Origin: JALYUM01 sp036688685
Lineage (GTDB): Bacteria > Pseudomonadota > Gammaproteobacteria > Burkholderiales > Burkholderiaceae_D
Direction of reading: 5' to 3'
NCBI RefSeq assembly: GCF_036688685.1
Contig: NZ_JAQQPS010000018.1
Span: forward strand, 1 to 64,000
Length of the DNA: 64,000 nucleotides
In this document: in pieces, positions 23,044 through 31,104 of the stretch
How the letters are laid out: each line of letters starts with the position of its first letter
How positions within the stretch are numbered: position 1 is the first letter of the stretch
Position numbers and translations under genes: made by a program
Notes under the pieces: generated by a model
Databases searched by the model: none
What the model was told of the DNA's origin: nothing
The model's input: only the letters and a program-made list of their open reading frames with translations

Positions 23044-24096
23044 ATGTTAAAGCTCGTTTGCGCCGTGTTTGTTTCCCTGATGCTGGCTTCGGCGCCGCCT
23101 GAAGCGTCTGCCAAAGAGCGTCCCCACGCGGTCAAGAAAGTCAAGGCGCACAAGGCTGCCGCTTCCTCATCCGAACGGCCGCGGGTGCGCCTCGTGCAGC
23201 GTCACGGCAAACGCCAGGTCATTTACCGCAACAGCCGCCGTGTCGCCCCCGCCATCATCGCGATGACGGCCGGTGACCGCGCCGGCTTGAACCAGACGCC
23301 CGATCCGCTGGCGCTGGCGTCGAGCGTGGCGTTTGTGGTCGACCAGGCCAGTTCCCAGGTGCTGTTCGAAAAAAATTCGAATGTGTCCTTGCCGATCGCC
23401 TCGATCACCAAACTGATGACGGGCTTGATCGTGGTGGAGTCCGGCCTGAACCTGGACGAAATGCTCACCGTCACCGACGCCGACGTTGATCGCCACAAAT
23501 TCACCAGCTCGCGCCTGCGCGTGGGTGCCACCATGACCCGGCGCGATTTATTGCACATCGCTTTGATGAGCTCGGAAAACCGTGCCGCGGCGGCGCTGGG
23601 ACGTAGTTATCCGGGTGGCATCGGCGCATTTGTCGCGGCCATGAATGCCAAGGCGCAGCAGCTGGGCATGTCGGAAACGCGCTATGTGGATTCGAGCGGC
23701 CTGTCGAGCGAAAACGTGGCCAGCGCGCGCGACCTGGCGCGCCTGGCCGGCGTGGCTTACGGTGAACCACTGCTGCGCCAGTTCAGCACCGATCCAAAAT
23801 ACGTGGTCGACGATGGTCGCCGCGCCATGCATTACGGGAACACGAATTACCTGGTTGCGAGTCCCGACTGGAACATTGGCTTGCAAAAAACCGGCTTCAT
23901 CAACGAGGCAGGGCGTTGCCTGGTCATGCAGGCGGTCATTCAGGGACGCAACGTGATCATGGTATTTCTCGATTCCAAGGGCAAGCAGTCGCGCACGGCT
24001 GATGCCGGCCGCATGCGGCGCTGGCTCGAGGCATTGAACCCGCTCGGTAGCACGAAAGTTGAGTCAGTTCCCGAGGGCGTAACCCAGGGTGGTTGA
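23044..24096 (+). CDS. pbpG: D-alanyl-D-alanine endopeptidase / low-molecular-weight PBP
   Basis: 350-residue periplasmic serine peptidase acting on peptidoglycan. Signal peptide about 1-23 then a basic, Lys/Arg-rich stretch (24-66). Active-site motifs: S120-I-T-K123 (nucleophile), S177-E-N, K282-T-G. The order and length match PbpG, which cuts DD-crosslinks, rather than DacA, which has a longer C-terminal domain and amphipathic anchor. Its last 33 bp overlap the end of the convergent IclR gene. Confidence 0.9.
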   Translation: MLKLVCAVFVSLMLASAPPEASAKERPHAVKKVKAHKAAASSSERPRVRLVQRHGKRQVIYRNSRRVAPAIIAMTAGDRAGLNQTPDPLALASSVAFVVDQASSQVLFEKNSNVSLPIASITKLMTGLIVVESGLNLDEMLTVTDADVDRHKFTSSRLRVGATMTRRDLLHIALMSSENRAAAALGRSYPGGIGAFVAAMNAKAQQLGMSETRYVDSSGLSSENVASARDLARLAGVAYGEPLLRQFSTDPKYVVDDGRRAMHYGNTNYLVASPDWNIGLQKTGFINEAGRCLVMQAVIQGRNVIMVFLDSKGKQSRTADAGRMRRWLEALNPLGSTKVESVPEGVTQGG

Positions 24097-24852
24097 GATC
24101 TGGATGGCCGTGCTCATCAGGTCTTCCAGCCACTCTTCCTGCAAGCGGTCAGCCGGCGCCGAGATCGACAGTCCGGCCACCAGTTTGCCGGTGTCGTCAT
24201 GGATGCCGGCGGCCATGCAGCGTACGCCCAGTTCCAGCTCCTCGTTGTCGCGCGCATAGCCGCGCGCCCGCACCAGCGATAATTCCCGCTCCAGCTTGCC
24301 CAGGTCCGTGATCGAATTCTTGTTGTGACCGGCCAGCCCGGTGCGCGTGGCGTAGGCGCGGATGGCTTTCGGTTCATCCACCGACAGGAACAGCTTGCCG
24401 GTCGAGGTGAGATGCAGCGGACCGCGCCCGCCGATGGCGCGCACCACCTGCATGCCGGAGCGCTCGGAAAAGGCGCGGTCGATGTAGACGATCTCGTCGC
24501 CCTGGCGCACCGACAGGTTGATGGTTTGCTGGGTTTTCTTGTGCAGGTTGCGCATGAAGTCGAGCGCCGCCTCGCGCACCGATAAACGGCTTTTCACCAC
24601 ATTGCCCAGCTCCAGCAAGCGCATCCCGAGCCGGTAAGTGCCCGGTTCGACCCGGTCGACGAAGCGCGTGACCACCATGTCGTTGAGGATGCGGTGCGCC
24701 GTCGACGGATGCAGGCCGGACACCTTCGCCAATTCCTTCAAACTGACCGGGTCCGGATACTGCGCCAGCGCATCGAGTAACGCGTTCATGCGCTCGATCA
24801 CCTGGATCGAGGTTTTGGCGGGGGTGATGGGGAGAAGGGCGTCGTTTTTCAT
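24064..24852 (-). CDS. IclR-family transcriptional regulator
   Basis: 262 residues. N-terminal winged HTH (about 15-75: SIQVIERMNALLDALAQY, then LKELAKVSGLHPSTAHRILNDM) and C-terminal IclR effector domain (85-260) with GGRGPLHLTSTGKLFLS and ELELGVRCMAAGI. Members control aromatic or short-chain acid catabolism; no such genes adjoin, so the target is unknown. Start at 24852 gives the usual length; no strong ribosome binding site. Confidence 0.9.
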   Translation of the reverse strand: MKNDALLPITPAKTSIQVIERMNALLDALAQYPDPVSLKELAKVSGLHPSTAHRILNDMVVTRFVDRVEPGTYRLGMRLLELGNVVKSRLSVREAALDFMRNLHKKTQQTINLSVRQGDEIVYIDRAFSERSGMQVVRAIGGRGPLHLTSTGKLFLSVDEPKAIRAYATRTGLAGHNKNSITDLGKLERELSLVRARGYARDNEELELGVRCMAAGIHDDTGKLVAGLSISAPADRLQEEWLEDLMSTAIQISTTLGYALGN

Positions 24853-24978
24853 GATGTGGTTTGTGCAGTGCAGTAACTCCCTGTCTTTATACCATAATGT
24901 GAAACGCAGTGGCAATCGCTTCCAGTGGCTGCAGGGGCGAGGCATAATGGATCATTACCTTGCACAAATGAAAATATT

Positions 24979-25365
24979 ATGGAAACTCCCGTCAGCCAGT
25001 TCAAGAGCAAAAGTGGTCTCGGGCGCATCCTTGCAGCCTGTCGCAATTCGGCCGATGGTTTCAAGGCAGCATGGCAAAACGAACATGCGTTTCGCCAGGA
25101 GATGGCCATGTTTGTCATCGGCAGCGTCATCGCGCTGCTGCTGAAAATTTCCGCTTTCGAAAAGTTCGTCTTGATCGGCGTGCTGGTGTTTGTCCTTTGT
25201 GTTGAATTGCTCAACTCGGCGCTGGAAGCGGTGGTCGACCGCATTTCGCTGGAGCGCCATCCGCTGTCAAAAAACGCCAAGGATTTCGGCAGCGCGGCAG
25301 TCTGCCTGGCGATGTTGCTGGCAGCCGGCGCGTGGATCGTGGTCCTGTTCAATCGGTTCTATTGA
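24979..25365 (+). CDS. dgkA: Diacylglycerol kinase
   Basis: 128-residue inner-membrane enzyme phosphorylating diacylglycerol to phosphatidic acid. Three membrane helices; the catalytic signature is ELLNSALEAVVDRISLERHPLSKNAKDFGSAAV (E at about 75-76 and the conserved N-A-x-E pattern), preceded by NEHAFRQE. Full length for bacterial DgkA. Recycles diacylglycerol from membrane-derived glycan synthesis. Confidence 0.95.
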   Translation: METPVSQFKSKSGLGRILAACRNSADGFKAAWQNEHAFRQEMAMFVIGSVIALLLKISAFEKFVLIGVLVFVLCVELLNSALEAVVDRISLERHPLSKNAKDFGSAAVCLAMLLAAGAWIVVLFNRFY

Positions 25366-25468
25366 AATTTTTCGCATAAGCTTGGACGCCTTTCCGGCTT
25401 GGCGTGTGCGCGTCCTTCATGGCATGATCATTCGTTCAAGTATTTGAACTTTCACTCTGGAGACGAAG

Positions 25469-26107
25469 ATGACTTTACGACTGGGCGATAGCGCACCCGA
25501 TTTCGAACAAGATTCGACGATTGGCAATATCAATTTTTATGACTGGGCGGGCGATTCCTGGGTGGTGCTGTTTTCGCACCCGGCCGACTTCACGCCGGTC
25601 TGCACAACCGAGCTGGGCCTGACCGCCAAGCTGAAACCCGAATTCGACAAGCGCAACGTCAAGGCGATCGCGCTCTCGGTCGATCCGGCCGAGCAGCACC
25701 GCAAGTGGATTGCCGACATCGAAGCCACGCAAAAAACGATCGTCGGCTTTCCGATCATTGCCGACGCCGACCGCAAGGTGTCCACGCTGTACGACATGAT
25801 CCACCCGGAACAATCGGCCACCGCCACGGTGCGCTCGCTGTTCATCATCGATCCCGCCAAAAAAGTGCGCCTGATGATTACCTACCCGATGAGCACCGGC
25901 CGCAACTTCGACGAAGTGCTGCGCGTCATCGATGCGCTGCAACTGACCGACGGCTACAGCGTGGCGACGCCGGGCAACTGGAAAGATGGCGACGACGTCA
26001 TCATTCCGCTGACGGTGCAGGATCCGGACGTGCTCAAGGCGAAGTATCCAAAAGGTTTTACGGCCGAGCGGCCGTACTTGCGCCTGACGCCGCAACCAAA
26101 TAAATGA
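25469..26107 (+). CDS. 1-Cys peroxiredoxin (Prx6 type)
   Basis: 212 residues. The peroxidatic motif is PADFTPVCTTE (Cys about residue 45) with the conserved Thr and Pro; a conserved Arg follows in TATVRSLFIID. C-terminal extension ending KGFTAERPYLRLTPQ is typical of Prx6 enzymes; no resolving Cys is seen. Reduces hydrogen peroxide and organic hydroperoxides in the cytoplasm. GGAG before the ATG. Followed by a perfect hairpin at 26106. Confidence 0.93.
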   Translation: MTLRLGDSAPDFEQDSTIGNINFYDWAGDSWVVLFSHPADFTPVCTTELGLTAKLKPEFDKRNVKAIALSVDPAEQHRKWIADIEATQKTIVGFPIIADADRKVSTLYDMIHPEQSATATVRSLFIIDPAKKVRLMITYPMSTGRNFDEVLRVIDALQLTDGYSVATPGNWKDGDDVIIPLTVQDPDVLKAKYPKGFTAERPYLRLTPQPNK

Positions 26108-26144
26108 CATTGAAGCGGAAAGGATCACTTTCCGCTTCAATGTC
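26106..26144. repeat. Perfect 17 bp inverted repeat after the peroxiredoxin gene
   Basis: GACATTGAAGCGGAAAG and its exact reverse complement around a 5 nt loop. No T-run follows, so it is a hairpin for RNA stability or a repeat rather than a clean terminator. It begins in the last codons of the peroxiredoxin gene. Confidence 0.8.
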
Positions 26145-26192
26145 ATCCCGTTGCAAAACGGGATCCAAGCGATGGCGCTGCAGCGCCTTGGT
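26145..26192. repeat. REP-like palindromic element
   Basis: ATCCCGTT-gcaa-AACGGGAT (26145-26164) followed by CCAAG, then GGCGCTGCAGCGCC and CTTGG. Two adjacent palindromes directly abut the inverted repeat at 26106-26144, like the extragenic palindromes common in this group. Confidence 0.55.
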
Positions 26193-26277
26193 GTGTTGTG
26201 CGCATAAGCAAATAAGGAAGCTGTTGTTGTGATTTCCCATCGGCACGAGTACGCTCGAGTTCGGATGGGGAGTCTCT

Positions 26278-27051
26278 ATGTCGTTTACCTATATTGCAGC
26301 AGGTTTTGCAGTCGGCCTGCTGGTCGGCATGACGGGCGTCGGCGGCGGCTCGCTGATGACGCCCTTGCTGACCCTCCTGTTTGGCGTCAACCCCGCCGTT
26401 GCCGTCGGAACGGATCTGGCCTTTGCCTCGATCACCAAGGGCGTCGGCACCATCACCCATCGCCTGAACGGCACCGTGCAGTGGCATATTGTGCGGCGCC
26501 TCTGTATGGGCGCGCTGCCGGCCGCGCTGGTGGCCACGCTGGCGCTGTCGCAGTTCGGCGCGCTCAACAAGGAAATCGGCCAGATCATCCGTTACTCCAT
26601 CGCCGGCTCGGTGCTGCTGACCGTGGTCGCGCTGATCTTTCGCTCGCGCATGCTGCGCTGGGTCCACGCCAGTCCGGGCCGCCAACTGCAGGGCAAGACC
26701 CTGGCCACGGCCACGGTCGTGTCCGGTGTGGTGCTGGGGACACTGGTGACGGTGTCGTCGATTGGCGCTGGCGCCATCGGCGCTACCTTGCTGGTCATGC
26801 TCTATCCACGCCTGAACCCGGCCGAAGTGGCCGGCACCGACATCGCCTACGCCGTGCCGCTGACGGCAATTGCCGCGCTCGGCCACTGGTGGCTTGGTTC
26901 GATTGACTGGATGCTGCTGCTGACCTTGCTGGTCGGTTCGGTCCCGGGCATCACGCTCGGTTCCATGGCCGCCAAGGTGGTGCCGGAAAAAATTCTGCGC
27001 GTGGTGCTGGCACTGACCTTGACGACCGTGGCGTATAAACTGATTCAGTAG
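26278..27051 (+). CDS. TauE/SafE-family sulfite exporter-like protein
   Basis: 257-residue inner-membrane protein with about eight helices. Family hallmark in both halves: GFAVGLLVGMTGVGGGSLMTPLL (about 8-30) and SIGAGAIGATLLVMLYP plus GTDIAYAVPLTAIAALGHW. Family members export sulfite or sulfoacetate-type anions. It lies just upstream of the sulfate importer operon, though separated by a repeat element, so a sulfur-related role is plausible. Confidence 0.88.
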   Translation: MSFTYIAAGFAVGLLVGMTGVGGGSLMTPLLTLLFGVNPAVAVGTDLAFASITKGVGTITHRLNGTVQWHIVRRLCMGALPAALVATLALSQFGALNKEIGQIIRYSIAGSVLLTVVALIFRSRMLRWVHASPGRQLQGKTLATATVVSGVVLGTLVTVSSIGAGAIGATLLVMLYPRLNPAEVAGTDIAYAVPLTAIAALGHWWLGSIDWMLLLTLLVGSVPGITLGSMAAKVVPEKILRVVLALTLTTVAYKLIQ

Positions 27052-27053
27052 GC

Positions 27054-27215
27054 TTAGAACCTATCGCGGTAGGTAGGAGGAAGCTGATGGCGATGCATGG
27101 CAAGCGAGGGCAAGGCGCGAGGACGACGCATGGTGATCCATGCTAGGACGAGCAACGCAGCCATCGCTTGTCAGGCGCGCCAGCAGCGACTCCGGTCTAC
27201 CGAGGTAGGTTCTTA
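27054..27215. mobile_element. 162 bp MITE-like element with 19 bp terminal inverted repeats
   Basis: Left end TTAGAACCTATCGCGGTAG (27054-27072) and the inverted right end (27197-27215; reverse complement TAAGAACCTACCTCGGTAG) match at 16 of 19 positions. The interior has short palindromes (GCATGG-tgat-CCATGC near 27127) and no coding capacity. It fills the gap between the TauE gene and the cys promoter. No target-site duplication is obvious. Confidence 0.5.
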
Positions 27216-27229
27216 TAGCCAAAGTATCT

Positions 27230-27309
27230 ATGCAAATGAATTCTGCTTCGTTTGCCTTATTTGCTTTGCATGCGAACATCGCACCTTATTAGAAGAAAAT
27301 GTAATAAGG
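27230..27309 (+). promoter_or_regulatory. cysTWA upstream region with two inverted repeats
   Basis: ATGCAAA (27230-27236) / TTTGCAT (27265-27271), and CCTTATTA (27284-27291) / TAATAAGG (27302-27309), the second ending 5 nt before the cysT ATG. AT-rich. One may be a binding site for CysB encoded at the operon's end; the second could form a hairpin over the ribosome binding site. Confidence 0.35.
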
Positions 27310-27314
27310 CTGCC

Positions 27315-28163
27315 ATGACCTCTCTCCTCAAGCCGCGCGCCGCGCCGACCCGGGTATTGCCCGGGTTCGGCCTCACGCTTGGCTTCACGCTTTTTTATCT
27401 GGCGCTGATCGTCCTGATCCCGCTGTCGGCCGTGTTCCTGAAAACCTTCACCATGACGTGGGAAGCGTTCTGGAGCGCGGTGACGTCGGCGCGCGTGATG
27501 GCGTCGTACCGACTCACCTTCGGCGCCTCGCTGATCGGGGCGCTCCTGAATGTCTTCTTTGGCGGCATCGTCGCGTGGGTGCTGGTGCGCTATAAATTCC
27601 CCGGCAAACGCTTTATCGATGCGCTGGTCGACCTGCCGTTCGCGCTGCCCACCGCGGTGGCCGGCATCACGCTCACCGCGCTGTATTCCTCGAATGGCTG
27701 GATCGGCAAGTACCTTGAACAAGTCGGCATCAAGGTCGCCTTCACGCCGCTCGGTGTGGTGGTCGCGCTGACCTTCATCGGCTTGCCATTCGTGGTGCGC
27801 ACCGTTCAGCCCGTGCTGGAAGACGCCGAGCGCGAACTCGAAGAAGCAGCGGCCAGCCTGGGCGCGTCGCCGTGGCAAACCTTCTGGCGCGTGATCCTGC
27901 CGAACCTGGTGCCGGCCTTGCTGACCGGCTTTGCGCTGGCGTTCGCGCGCGCCACCGGCGAATACGGTTCCGTCATTTTTATTGCCGGCAATATGCCGAT
28001 GGTGTCGGAAATCACGCCGCTGTTCATCATTACCAAGCTGGAGCAGTACGATTACGCCGGCGCCACCGCGATTGCCGTGGTGATGCTGGTGGCGTCGTTC
28101 GCACTGCTGCTGACGATCAATTTATTGCAAGCGTGGACACGCAAACGGGCAGGTAAAGCATGA
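27315..28163 (+). CDS. cysT: Sulfate/thiosulfate ABC transporter permease CysT
   Basis: 282-residue inner-membrane permease (CysU/CysT). Six helices; PLSAVFLKTFTMTWEAFW near the N-terminus and the ATPase-docking EAA loop LEEAAASLGASPWQTFWRVILPNL (about 176-199), then FARATGEYGSVIFI. Partner of CysW and CysA. No sulfate-binding protein gene (sbp/cysP) is next to it. Confidence 0.95.
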   Translation: MTSLLKPRAAPTRVLPGFGLTLGFTLFYLALIVLIPLSAVFLKTFTMTWEAFWSAVTSARVMASYRLTFGASLIGALLNVFFGGIVAWVLVRYKFPGKRFIDALVDLPFALPTAVAGITLTALYSSNGWIGKYLEQVGIKVAFTPLGVVVALTFIGLPFVVRTVQPVLEDAERELEEAAASLGASPWQTFWRVILPNLVPALLTGFALAFARATGEYGSVIFIAGNMPMVSEITPLFIITKLEQYDYAGATAIAVVMLVASFALLLTINLLQAWTRKRAGKA

Positions 28164-29086
28164 GCGCCGTGATCGATCTCCCTGTGAAACCGGTGGCAAG
28201 CGCGCAGCGCGCCCCCACCAACACGCTCGAGCCGCGCTGGATCAAGTATGTGCTGGTGACCATTGCGCTGTCCTTCCTGACCTTGTTCCTGTTCATTCCC
28301 CTGGTCGCTGTGTTCGCCGAAGCGCTGAAGAAGGGCTGGGACGTCTACGTCGAATCCATCCTCGACCCGGACGCCATTTCCGCCATTCAGCTGACCCTGA
28401 TTGCCGCCGTGATTTCCGTGCCGCTGAACCTGGTGTTCGGTGTCTGCGCGGCGTGGGCGATTGCCAAGTTCGAGTTCCGCGGCAAAAGCATCCTGCTCAC
28501 CTTGATCGATTTGCCGTTCTCGGTGTCGCCCGTGATTTCCGGCCTGATCTATGTGCTGATGTTCGGCACCCAAGGCTGGTTCGGACCCTGGCTGCAGGAA
28601 CACGACATCAAGATCCTGTTCGCCGTGCCGGGCATCGTGCTGGCCACCGTGTTCATTACCTTCCCGTTCGTGGCGCGCGAACTGATTCCCCTGATGCAGG
28701 CGCAGGGCAGCGAAGAAGAAGAAGCGGGCTTGGTGCTGGGCGCGTCTGGCTGGCAGATTTTCCGCCGCGTGACACTGCCGAACATCAAGTGGGGCCTGCT
28801 CTACGGCGTGATCCTGTGTAATGCACGGGCCATGGGCGAGTTCGGCGCGGTGTCGGTGGTGTCGGGGCATATCCGCGGCGAAACCAACACCATGCCGCTG
28901 CAGGTCGAGATCCTCTACAACGAATACAACTTCACGGCCGCGTTTGCGATCGCCTCGCTGCTGGCACTGCTGGCCCTGGTGACGCTTGCAATCAAATCCT
29001 TTATCGAATGGCGCTTGCACCAGTCCGGCGAAACCGCCGCGGATGAAGCCGCCCTGATGCCTATCTCGCACGAAGCACGGAGCTGA
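28160..29086 (+). CDS. cysW: Sulfate/thiosulfate ABC transporter permease CysW
   Basis: 308 residues, overlapping cysT by 4 nt (ATGA). Six membrane helices, DLPFSVSPVISGLIYVLMFG, EAA loop EEEEAGLVLGASGWQIFRRVTLPNI, and NARAMGEFGAVSVVSGHIRGET, which is diagnostic for CysW. Slightly extended N- and C-termini. Confidence 0.95.
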   Translation: MSAVIDLPVKPVASAQRAPTNTLEPRWIKYVLVTIALSFLTLFLFIPLVAVFAEALKKGWDVYVESILDPDAISAIQLTLIAAVISVPLNLVFGVCAAWAIAKFEFRGKSILLTLIDLPFSVSPVISGLIYVLMFGTQGWFGPWLQEHDIKILFAVPGIVLATVFITFPFVARELIPLMQAQGSEEEEAGLVLGASGWQIFRRVTLPNIKWGLLYGVILCNARAMGEFGAVSVVSGHIRGETNTMPLQVEILYNEYNFTAAFAIASLLALLALVTLAIKSFIEWRLHQSGETAADEAALMPISHEARS

Positions 29087-29088
29087 AT

Positions 29089-30174
29089 ATGACCATCGCT
29101 GTTAATAATATCCACAAACAATTCGGCAACTTCACGGCGCTCGACAACGTCTCCCTGAATTTCCCCAACGGCGAACTGACCGCGCTGCTGGGCCCGTCCG
29201 GCTGCGGCAAAACCACCTTGCTGCGCATCATCGCCGGCCTGGAAAACCCGGACAGCGGGCAAGTCCTGCTCGACGGTGAAGACGCGTCCGCGCGCAATGT
29301 GCGCGAGCGGCAAGTCGGCTTCGTGTTCCAGCATTACGCGCTGTTCCGCCACATGACCGTGTTCGAAAACGTCGCCTTCGGGCTGCGCGTGCGCCCGCGC
29401 AAGGAGCGTCCAAGCGAGCAGCAGATCCGCGAGAAAGTGAAATCCCTGCTCGACCTGGTCCAGCTCGACTGGCTGGCCGACCGTTACCCGCCGCAATTGT
29501 CCGGTGGCCAGCGCCAGCGCATCGCGCTGGCGCGCGCACTGGCCGTCGAGCCGCGCGTCTTGCTGCTCGACGAACCGTTCGGCGCGCTCGATGCGAAAGT
29601 GCGCAAGGAATTGCGGCGCTGGCTGCGCCGCCTGCACGATGAATTGCACGTGACCAGCATTTTCGTGACGCACGATCAGGAAGAAGCGCTGGAAGTGGCC
29701 GACCGCGTGGTGTTGATGAACAAGGGCCGCGTTGAACAACTGGGTACGCCGTCCGAGGTCTACAACCATCCGGCCTCGCCGTTCGTCTACGGTTTCCTCG
29801 GTAACGTGAACATTTTCCACGGACGCGTGCATGAAGGCGTCCTTGCCACCGGCGACGTCCGCTTCGACGCACCCCAACATGCCGCCGTGCAGAACGGCGC
29901 CGGGATTGGCTATGTGCGTCCGCACGACCTCGATGTCGAGCGCTATGTGCCGGGCATGGAAGGTGTCATCGTGAAATTGCGCCGTGCTCACGCCATCGGA
30001 CCGCTTGCGCAGCTCGACCTCGAGCGCAGCGACAACGCGGAACTCATCGAAGCGGTGATGGCCAATGAACGCTTCCAGGGCCTGGGATTGCTGGAAGGCG
30101 ATACGCTGGTCGTGCGCCCCCGCAAGATGCAGGTGTTCGTCAACGATTTTGTCGATGCCGGAGCGAACATATGA
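29089..30174 (+). CDS. cysA: Sulfate/thiosulfate ABC transporter ATP-binding protein CysA
   Basis: 361 residues. Walker A GPSGCGKTT (35-43), signature LSGGQRQRIALARAL, Walker B VLLLDEPFGALD, H-loop FVTHDQEEALE. The C-terminal TOBE-like domain (about 240-361) is the CysA regulatory part. Two bases separate it from cysW; it overlaps cysB by 4 nt. Confidence 0.96.
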   Translation: MTIAVNNIHKQFGNFTALDNVSLNFPNGELTALLGPSGCGKTTLLRIIAGLENPDSGQVLLDGEDASARNVRERQVGFVFQHYALFRHMTVFENVAFGLRVRPRKERPSEQQIREKVKSLLDLVQLDWLADRYPPQLSGGQRQRIALARALAVEPRVLLLDEPFGALDAKVRKELRRWLRRLHDELHVTSIFVTHDQEEALEVADRVVLMNKGRVEQLGTPSEVYNHPASPFVYGFLGNVNIFHGRVHEGVLATGDVRFDAPQHAAVQNGAGIGYVRPHDLDVERYVPGMEGVIVKLRRAHAIGPLAQLDLERSDNAELIEAVMANERFQGLGLLEGDTLVVRPRKMQVFVNDFVDAGANI

Positions 30175-31103
30175 ACTTCCAACAATTACGTTCGGTGCGC
30201 GAAACCGCGCGCCGCGGCTACAACCTGACCGAAGTGGCGCATGCACTGTTCACGTCCCAACCTGGCGTGAGCCGCCAGATCCGCGAGCTTGAAGACGAGC
30301 TCGGCGTCATCATTTTCGAGCGCAACGGCAAGCGTCTCACCGGCATGACCGGCCCCGGCAAAGGCATCCTGAAGATCATCGACCGCCTGCTGGTGGAAGC
30401 GGAAAACCTGCAGCAAGCCAGCCAGGAATACGCCGACCAGGACAGTGGCACGCTCACCATTGCCGTCACCCACACGCAGGCGCGCTATGCCTTGCCGCAA
30501 GTGGTGCAATCGTTCCGCGCCGCGTTTCCGGGCGTGCGCATCGCGCTGCAGCAAAGCGCACCGGAACATATCGCCGAGTGGGTGTTGTCGGGCAAGGCCG
30601 ACATCGGCATCGCCACCGAGGGTTTGTCCGCCTTCCCGGACCTGGTCTCGTTCCCGTGCTACCGCTGGAGCCACGTGGTGGTGGTGCCGGAAGGCCATCC
30701 CTTGCTGACGGTGGGGCCGATCACGCTGGAACACCTGGCCCAGTATCCTTTAATTACCTACGACATCGGTTTTACGGGGCGCGGGCATATCGACGACGCG
30801 TTCGCCAAGGTGGGGCTGGAGCCGGACATCATGCTCACCGCCATGGATTCGGACGTGATCAAGCAGTATGTGGCGCTGGGCATGGGGGTTGGTATCGTCG
30901 CCTCGATGGCCTTTGACCATGGGCGCGACCGCGGCATGCGCGCCATCGAGGCGTCGCACCTGTTCGCACCGAACGTCACGCGCCTGGGCGTGCGCCGCGG
31001 CGCGTTTTTACGGGCCTACGCTTATCACTTCATCGAACGCTTTGCGCCGGGGGTGACGCGCAGCGATGTGGAGCAGGCGCTGCGGGTGAACGTGGAAGAT
31101 TGA
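30171..31103 (+). CDS. cysB: CysB-family LysR-type transcriptional regulator
   Basis: 310 residues. LysR winged HTH at the N-terminus (MNFQQLRSVRETARRGYNLTEVAHALFTSQPGVSRQIREL region, 1-60) with the CysB-specific start, and an effector domain with TIAVTHTQARYALP (about 95-110), the sulfate/O-acetylserine binding strand of CysB. Activates sulfate uptake and assimilation under sulfur limitation. Being the last gene of cysTWA-cysB it is made together with the importer it is expected to control. Confidence 0.92.
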   Translation: MNFQQLRSVRETARRGYNLTEVAHALFTSQPGVSRQIRELEDELGVIIFERNGKRLTGMTGPGKGILKIIDRLLVEAENLQQASQEYADQDSGTLTIAVTHTQARYALPQVVQSFRAAFPGVRIALQQSAPEHIAEWVLSGKADIGIATEGLSAFPDLVSFPCYRWSHVVVVPEGHPLLTVGPITLEHLAQYPLITYDIGFTGRGHIDDAFAKVGLEPDIMLTAMDSDVIKQYVALGMGVGIVASMAFDHGRDRGMRAIEASHLFAPNVTRLGVRRGAFLRAYAYHFIERFAPGVTRSDVEQALRVNVED

Positions 31104-31104
31104 T

